In this document: piece after piece, positions 59,329 to 64,000 of the stretch
Layout of the letters: each line of letters starts with the position of its first letter
How positions within the stretch are numbered: the first letter of the stretch is position 1
NCBI RefSeq assembly: GCF_030815415.1
Contig: NZ_JAUSWW010000001.1
Span: 8,866,001-8,930,000 of the forward strand
Direction of reading: 5' to 3'
Source: Streptomyces canus
GTDB lineage: Bacteria > Actinomycetota > Actinomycetes > Streptomycetales > Streptomycetaceae
Length of the DNA stretch: 64,000 nt
Program-made: the position numbers and the translations under genes
The notes under the pieces: generated by a model
Seen by the model: only the letters and a program-made list of their open reading frames with translations
What the model was told of the DNA's origin: nothing
Database searches by the model: none

Positions 59329-61738
59329 GGGCCGTACACCTTTGCTTCGAGGAGGCCGACGGAATCGGTGCCGTTGCTCGTGAGCAGCACCCGTAGTCGC
59401 GTGGTGCTCGTGGCGGTGAACGTGACGGTGTTGTACTGGTTCTTGGCCAGCGGGTACGCGCTCGCGCCGGGGACGTCGACGTAGGCGCTGCCGTTCCAGT
59501 ACTGGAGCTTCCATGCGGACGGCATGTCGATGCCCTGGTCGTCGTCGAAGAAGTAGACGTCGGCCTTGTTGAGGTTCTTCGCGGCCGGCCAGGTCAGCTC
59601 GGCCCACTGCTGGCCGGTCTCCGGCCAGGTTCCCCAGCGCGGGTTCACCGTGTCGTTGGAGGACGGCGGGTCGATCCCGTCGTTGACCGCGGTGACGGCC
59701 TCCCAGGGGGAGGTGTACGACGCGGTCGCGGTGGCGGATCCAGCCTGGTTCGCCGGTGGTTGGGCCCCGCCGCGGTGGAACACCTTCACCTCGGTGAGGC
59801 CCGTCTTGGCGCCGGAGGCGTTGGTGGCCAGGACCCGGACGCGCTGGGCGCTGACCGCGGGGAACGTCACCAGGTTGTAGTTGGCGCGCGGGACGGCCGG
59901 ACTCCTGGTCTGGCTCGGCACGTTCACCCACGAACTGCCGTCGTAGTACTGGATGGTGTACGCCGACGGCGCCCGGTAGGTCGTGCTCGCCGGGCGGCTG
60001 TCCTTGAAGTACAGGCGCACCTCGTTGAGCGTGCGGGCGGTGCCGAAGTTCAGCTCGTACCAGTCCTGGCCGTTGGGCGAGCCGCCGGCGCCCCAGAAGG
60101 GCTCGTTGGTGGGGTAGCCGTCGACCGCGCCGGACGCGGTGCTGCCGGACCCGGTGTGGGAGGCGGACACGGTCGCGCCGGAGGCCAGGTTGGTCAGGTC
60201 GGCGGTGAGGTCGACGCCTGCCTTGGCGAGCATGTCGACCATTCGGGGGCTGCTCTGCACGACCTGGTGGGGTGCCTTGAGACCGGAGACGGCCGTGTGG
60301 TGGGTGACTGTGCCGTTCGTGGTCACGTCGCCCGTGGCCGGATCCCAGGTGAACGGCACCAGGGTGCTCACCGTGGCGGCCCGGCTGCCGTTGACGTAGA
60401 TCGAGTAGCCCTCCGGGATGCCCGGGTAGCGGACCACGCCGTCGGCCGGGTCGTCCCAGACGATCGACAGATCGGCGCCCCGGTAGCGGAGGTTGTTGAC
60501 GGTGAAGTGGCTCCACCCGATGTCGATGGGGGAGAGCTCGACCTTGGCGTCGTTGCGGGGCCGCAGCCCGGCGACGTCCTCGATCACGGTCCAGTTGCCG
60601 CTGCCGAGGATGTTGTGGTGGATCCAGGAGCGGTAGGTGATCGAGCTGCCGTTCCAGTCCGCCCAGAACTCGTTGGCGTCGGGCCACTGGGTGTTGCCGC
60701 CGATGTACTGCGCCCAGGTGTTCCAGTAGAGGAGCTTCTTGTAGTCGGTCGCGTTCATCCAGGAGTTGGGGTAGTTGCGCAGGACCGAGGAGTAGAGCCG
60801 GAACTGGACGGTGGAGTTGATGGTGGAGAAGTTGTTGGAGCCCGGGTTCCCGGCGTCGGCCGCGGCCTGCTTGTCGACCTGGTTGGCCGTGTAGAACGGG
60901 AAGATCGGGTACTGGGCCGGGTCGTCGTACAGGCGCAACGCCTGCTTGTACGTGGCGGTGTCGGGCACCGCGCCGACCGAGAACGGGTAGTAGTTGTTGA
61001 TCTCCTTCCAGGGCACCCACTCGTTCGTCGACTTCAACCGGTGCTCGAACAGCTGTCGGTTGGGGTTCCACAGCACATTGACGATCGCGTCCTTGATCTG
61101 TGTCGCGAGCGTCCGCATCTCGGTGGCCTTCGCCGTGTTGCCGATCGCCTCGTAGGCCTGGGCGGCGGCGAGTGCGCCGCTGTACTGGTAGGCGGACTCG
61201 GCGCGGTCCATGTTTCCGGGCTTCCAGTGGAAGGAGACGGCGTCGGCGTCGTTGCCGGTCAGGGCGCCCCAGTCGTACTCGATCAGCTTGTTGTTGTCGT
61301 GGTCGTAGTGGGCGAGCTGTCCCTTGACGTCGCCCTCCGCGTAGTGGGCCAGGCTGGCGGCGATGCCGGGCTGGCCGCCGTGGATCTGGTAGCTCTTCCA
61401 GGCCGCCTCGGCGATGTACTGGGTGTAGCTGTTGGACCAGTTCTCCGGGTCGCCCGGGTTGTCGAGGAACCGGCCGCCCTTGGAGGTCTGGCCCACGCTC
61501 AGCCAGTCCCCGTACGCGTAGGACGGGTCCCGCAGGTACTTGAGGTCGTCGATGTGCATCGGCTGGGTGAGCGCGATCGCGTTGTTGTAGCCGAGGACGC
61601 CCTCGGTGGAGGTCGGGAACTGGAAGGTCTGCCCGGGGATGTTCGCGTCGAGGCTGTTGAAGCGCATCAGCCACCAGCGGTAGTAGATGTTCTTCTTGAT
61701 CGCCGGTTCGGGCACGTCGATGTAGGGCACGTTCTGCG
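59325..61738 (-). pseudogene. C-terminal part of large secreted glycoside hydrolase split by IS
   Basis: About 803 residues continue the frame of the N-terminal part at 63037-63898. Begins with AQNVPYIDVPEPAIKKNIYYRWWLMRFN, then an (alpha/alpha)6-barrel-type region (YTQYIAEAAWKSYQIHGG, FHWKPGNMDRAESAYQYSGALAAAQAYEAIGN, EFWADWNGSSITYRSWIHHNILG), related to MGH1-like glycosidases. Two discoidin-like (F5/8C) carbohydrate-binding domains follow, one with GATVSASHTGSGSTASGAVDGYPTNEPFW and another at the C-terminus. A GTG at 61730 could start a truncated product without a signal peptide. The substrate is probably an arabinose-containing glycan, by neighbourhood with GH43. Confidence 0.82.
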
Positions 61739-61741
61739 CCC
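61739..61741. repeat. Left target-site duplication (CCC)
   Basis: CCC here and at 63037-63039 flank the insertion sequence. Three-base duplications are usual for IS3-family elements. With one copy deleted along with the element, the glycosidase frame is restored exactly. Confidence 0.8.
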
Positions 61742-61767
61742 TGAACCTTCCCCTTGATCGTGGACAC
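61742..61767 (+). repeat. IS left inverted repeat
   Basis: 26 bp. Matches the right end except at three positions. It begins TGAA, with the conserved inner block TGATCGTGGACAC. Confidence 0.85.
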
Positions 61768-61807
61768 CTGGAGACTGGGACGTGAGTTCCAGAGGAAGTA
61801 GTGCCAG

Positions 61808-62113
61808 GTGGGAAGTAAGAGCAACCGCAGCAGGCGGTACACGGAGGAGTTCAAACGGGACGCAGTCGCTCTCGTGCGTTCCTCCGGGAAGACCGTCACC
61901 GAGGTGGCCCGGCAGCTCGGGGTCAGCGCCGAGGGCCTGCGGAACTGGGTCAAGCAGGATGAGATCGACCGCGGGCAGGGGGCGCCGGGAGAGCTGACGA
62001 CGGCCGAGCGTGAAGAGCTGCGCCGGTTGCGGAGGCTGGCCGCCGAGCAGGCGGAGACGATTGAGGTGCTGCGAAAAGCGGCGGTCTTCTTCGCGAAGGA
62101 GAGCGATCGATGA
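61808..62113 (+). CDS. IS3-family transposase OrfA
   Basis: 101 residues from GTG 61808. Helix-turn-helix: RRYTEEFKRDAVALVRSSGKTVTEVARQLGVSAEGLRNWVKQ, then a leucine-zipper-like coiled coil with the C-terminal RRLAAEQAETIEVLRKAAVFFAKESDR. It binds the IS ends. Its TGA overlaps the start of OrfB (ATGA). The run GCGAAAAGC at 62071-62079 offers a site for -1 frameshifting. Confidence 0.9.
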   Translation: MGSKSNRSRRYTEEFKRDAVALVRSSGKTVTEVARQLGVSAEGLRNWVKQDEIDRGQGAPGELTTAEREELRRLRRLAAEQAETIEVLRKAAVFFAKESDR

Positions 62114-63003
62114 GCCAGGTGTACGCGTTCATCGAGGCGGAGAAGACCACCCACCATGTTGCTCTGCTGTGCCGGCTGCTGAAGGTGGCCCGCTCCTCCT
62201 TCTACGCATGGCTGGCCGGTGAGAAGACCAGGCGGGCGAAGCAGGCCGCGGACGATGTCCTGGCGCACGAGATCACCGTGCTGCACCTCGCCTCCCGCGG
62301 CGCCTACGGAGTGCCGCGCATCCACGCCGGACTGCGCCGGCTCGGACACCGCGTGAACCGCAAACGGATCGAGCGCGTCATGCGTGAACGCGGCATCAGC
62401 GGCGTCACACGGCGCAGGCGAAAGGGTCTGACCCGCCCGGCCAAAAGGGCGGTGCCCGCCCCGGATCTGATCGCCCGCGACTTCACCGCACCGGCGCCCG
62501 GGGTGAAGCTCGTCGGCGACATCACCTACATCCCCACCGACGAGGGCTGGCTGTATCTGGCGACCTGGCTGGACCTCGCAACCCGCGAGATCGTCGGCTA
62601 CTCGATGGCCGACCACCACCGCGCATCCTTGGTCGTGGACGCACTGGGCATGGCTGCCGGACGTGGCCGGCTCCAGCCCGGCTGCATCGTGCATTCGGAC
62701 CGCGGCAGTGAATACACCTCGGACGAACTACGGTGTGAAATACGCCAGTTGGGACTACGGCAGAGCATGGGCCGCACCGGCTCATGCTTCGACAACGCCG
62801 CCGCCGAGTCGTTCTTCGCTCTACTGAAGGCGGAGCTCGGAACCCGCCGCTGGCCCGACCGTGCCAGCGCCCGCGCGGACATCTTCGCTTTCGTCGAGAC
62901 CTTCTACAACCGGCAGCGCCTGCGCCGCCATCCGCTCTGGGGCTACCTCACTCCGCTGGAGACCCGGCAGCGTCTGGAACAACAACACGCCCTCGTGGCG
63001 TAA
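62110..63003 (+). CDS. IS3-family transposase OrfB (DDE)
   Basis: 297 residues in the -1 frame relative to OrfA. N-terminal HTH_21-like part (GAYGVPRIHAGLRRLGHRVNRKRIERVMRERGISG) then an rve integrase core: Asp in LVGDITYIPTDEGWLYLAT, Asp in VHSDRGSEYTS and Glu in CFDNAAAESFFALLKAE. The catalytic DDE triad is complete. Usually made as an OrfAB fusion. Confidence 0.92.
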   Translation: MSQVYAFIEAEKTTHHVALLCRLLKVARSSFYAWLAGEKTRRAKQAADDVLAHEITVLHLASRGAYGVPRIHAGLRRLGHRVNRKRIERVMRERGISGVTRRRRKGLTRPAKRAVPAPDLIARDFTAPAPGVKLVGDITYIPTDEGWLYLATWLDLATREIVGYSMADHHRASLVVDALGMAAGRGRLQPGCIVHSDRGSEYTSDELRCEIRQLGLRQSMGRTGSCFDNAAAESFFALLKAELGTRRWPDRASARADIFAFVETFYNRQRLRRHPLWGYLTPLETRQRLEQQHALVA

Positions 63004-63010
63004 GCATCGA

Positions 63011-63036
63011 GTGTCCAAGATCACGGGGAAGCTTCA
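63011..63036 (-). repeat. IS right inverted repeat
   Basis: 26 bp complementing the left end with three mismatches; its reverse complement begins TGAAGC. The outermost base is followed by the CCC duplication at 63037-63039. Confidence 0.85.
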
Positions 63037-63898
63037 CCCACCACTGGTTGTAGGCCCGGACATGGGTCGCGAAGGCGGTGGCGTTGGAGTAGCCGGCGTA
63101 GGCGGTGTACTCCGTGAGCGAGGCCGGGATCTCGTCGGTGACGAAGCCCATCACGACCTTCGCGGTCGCCGTGGCTCCGGCCGCGATGGTCACCGAGCGG
63201 TTGAGGCCGCCGCCGGAGACGCTGAAGCCGTCGCCGGTGAGCCGGGGGCGCAGCGTGGTCAGGTTGTTGTACGCGTTGACCTGGCCGGTCAGTTCGCTGC
63301 CGCTGCCCGTGGTGGCGTACGGCGAAGTCGCCCGCAGCTGGAGGGTGGTGGAGCCGCTGCCGTTGTTCTTGATCGACAGGTTCGTCACGGCGACGTTGTT
63401 GTCGGTGATGAACTTGGTCTGGGTGACCGCGATCGACCCGCTGGAGTGCACGCTCCTCCAGTGGCTCGGCGCCTGCCACCGCTGGGAGACCTGTTCGGTG
63501 AAGGTGCCCGGGCTGATCGTGACGCTGTAGGCGTTCTGGTCGTCGACGCTCTCCCAGTAGGCCACGTTGCCGCCGAAGCCGAGGATCGCGGGGTTGTGGG
63601 TCTTCATGAACAGGGCACGCCCCCGGCTCATCAGCCAGGGGCCGGCCGGGTCGTCGCCGGAGCGGGCCAGCAGCCGGTCCATCCAGAAGTCGGTGCCCGA
63701 ACTCTCGGCGTCGTAGATCGCCTTCATCATGTCGCCGGGCGTGTGGGCGACGGGCGGGGCCGGGATCGCGGGGCCGCTGAAGGTGGGGAAACCGATGGTC
63801 TGGGCGGCACGAGCGGGGGTGGCGGTGAGGACGGAACAGACGAGGAGCGCCAGGACGATCAGGAGGCGCTGTAAGACGGGCTCGGTTCGTCTTCGCAT
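63037..63898 (-). pseudogene. N-terminal part of large secreted glycoside hydrolase split by IS
   Basis: 287 residues from ATG 63898 to the IS junction. Sec signal peptide (MRRRTEPVLQRLLIVLALLVC..., cleavage near ARAAQ), then a beta-sandwich-like N-terminal domain: TPGDMMKAIYDAESSGTDFWMDRLLARSGDD, NPAILGFGGNVAYWESVDDQNAY, YTAYAGYSNATAFATHVRAYNQWW. The frame then runs into IS DNA and stops at 62948. Joined with 59325-61738 it gives an unbroken 1091-codon protein, so the inactivation is recent. Confidence 0.82.
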
Positions 63899-63922
63899 CG
63901 GATGCTCCCCTTGGCGGAAAAG

Positions 63923-63933
63923 ACCTAAAAGGT
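63923..63933. promoter_or_regulatory. Inverted repeat upstream of glycosidase operon
   Basis: ACCTAAAAGGT: 4-bp arms ACCT/AGGT around AAA. It lies 25 bp ahead of the ATG of the interrupted glycosidase gene on the minus strand and could be a repressor site of a LacI-type regulator. The rest of 63899-64000 shows no gene. Confidence 0.35.
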
Positions 63934-64000
63934 TTTCGCAACGTAGGAGCGAGCTGATGGAGTGTCAAGGGAGCTCGGAGAGGCTGGAGTTGGCGGACCG

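Larger units (their letters stand above)
61742..63036 (+). mobile_element. IS3-family insertion sequence, 1295 bp
   Basis: The terminal inverted repeats are 26 bp with 3 mismatches: left 61742-61767 (TGAACCTTCCCCTTGATCG...), right 63011-63036 (reverse complement TGAAGCTTCCCCGTGATCT...). Two overlapping genes encode OrfA and OrfB. The element has a CCC target duplication and lies inside the glycoside hydrolase gene in reverse orientation to it. All transposase motifs and both ends look intact, so it may still be active. Confidence 0.92.

Noticed and set aside
57835..62694. One continuous minus-strand frame through GH43 and the IS, over 1600 codons
   Set aside because: Only the part from GTG 59328 encodes the ricin/GH43 enzyme. 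The upstream part is the wrong frame of the glycosidase and transposase genes.
61755..63023. Shorter IS boundaries starting at TGATCG
   Set aside because: This inner 13-bp repeat gives flanks CCT and CGG, with no target duplication. Extending both ends to TGAA gives 26-bp repeats and a CCC duplication that restores the gene.

Overview
The window is GC-rich chromosomal DNA (third codon positions almost all G or C, many GTG starts, long open antisense frames). It carries families typical of Streptomyces: an SCO2400-like zinc-ribbon protein, TerD, an Rv1733c-like membrane protein, DUF6643, a ROK regulator, an AAA/beta-helix fusion, and the hairpin repeat common between Streptomyces genes. I read it as a Streptomyces chromosome. 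No rRNA, tRNA, CRISPR array or phage was seen. One insertion sequence is present.

Layout. 1-9620 is the right flank of an NRPS siderophore cluster. It holds a 5'-truncated A-T-E module whose hand-read code points to N5-formyl-N5-hydroxyornithine, a carrier-Cy-A-T protein with a cysteine-like code, a lipoprotein iron-siderophore receptor, a formyltransferase and an ornithine N-monooxygenase. A near-perfect iron box sits between the last two, which diverge. This suggests an iron-repressed mixed hydroxamate/thiazoline siderophore whose other modules, aryl-acid genes and thioesterase lie upstream of base 1. 9665-18200 holds a GH15 enzyme, an amino-sugar-type trio (DeoR repressor, SIS isomerase, class II aldolase), an rRNA methyltransferase, an AlkB-like dioxygenase and a ROK regulator. 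18200-23800 has an XRE/SDR pair, an interrupted LuxR gene, an RpiB-like isomerase, a plant-type ketol-acid reductoisomerase divergent from an IlvY-like LysR regulator, and a GNAT enzyme.

23787-26902 is a compact minus-strand operon: TetR, cupin, DUF4865, phosphotriesterase-like hydrolase, DUF1272 mini-protein and tautomerase, with a 20-bp palindrome ahead of TetR. 27052-30664 is a MacB-like ABC export operon with a SHOCT protein. 30697-41974 mixes a regulatory ATPase, a cysteine desulfhydrase-like enzyme, an SRPBCC protein, a second DeoR regulator, a membrane protein with a lipase-like C-terminus, the AAA/beta-helix fusion, a MOSC protein and small proteins. 42269-50472 has a double TerD protein, a glycosyltransferase, a racemase-like protein, an O-antigen-ligase-like protein, apolipoprotein N-acyltransferase, a Nudix enzyme and a 3-hydroxybutyrate-dehydrogenase-like SDR. 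50521-57759 has a GAF/PucR regulator, an MHS transporter, an HSL-type esterase, an SCO2400-like protein, an AlkD-like protein and an NmrA-like reductase.

57835-63898 is a secreted arabinan/glycan-degradation operon. A large glycoside hydrolase gene is split by a 1295-bp IS3-family element (61742-63036) with 26-bp inverted repeats and a 3-bp CCC target duplication. Removing the element and one CCC restores an open frame of 1091 codons. A ricin-lectin/GH43 gene follows, overlapping by 4 bp.

All assignments come from reading motifs by eye. No database search was run.
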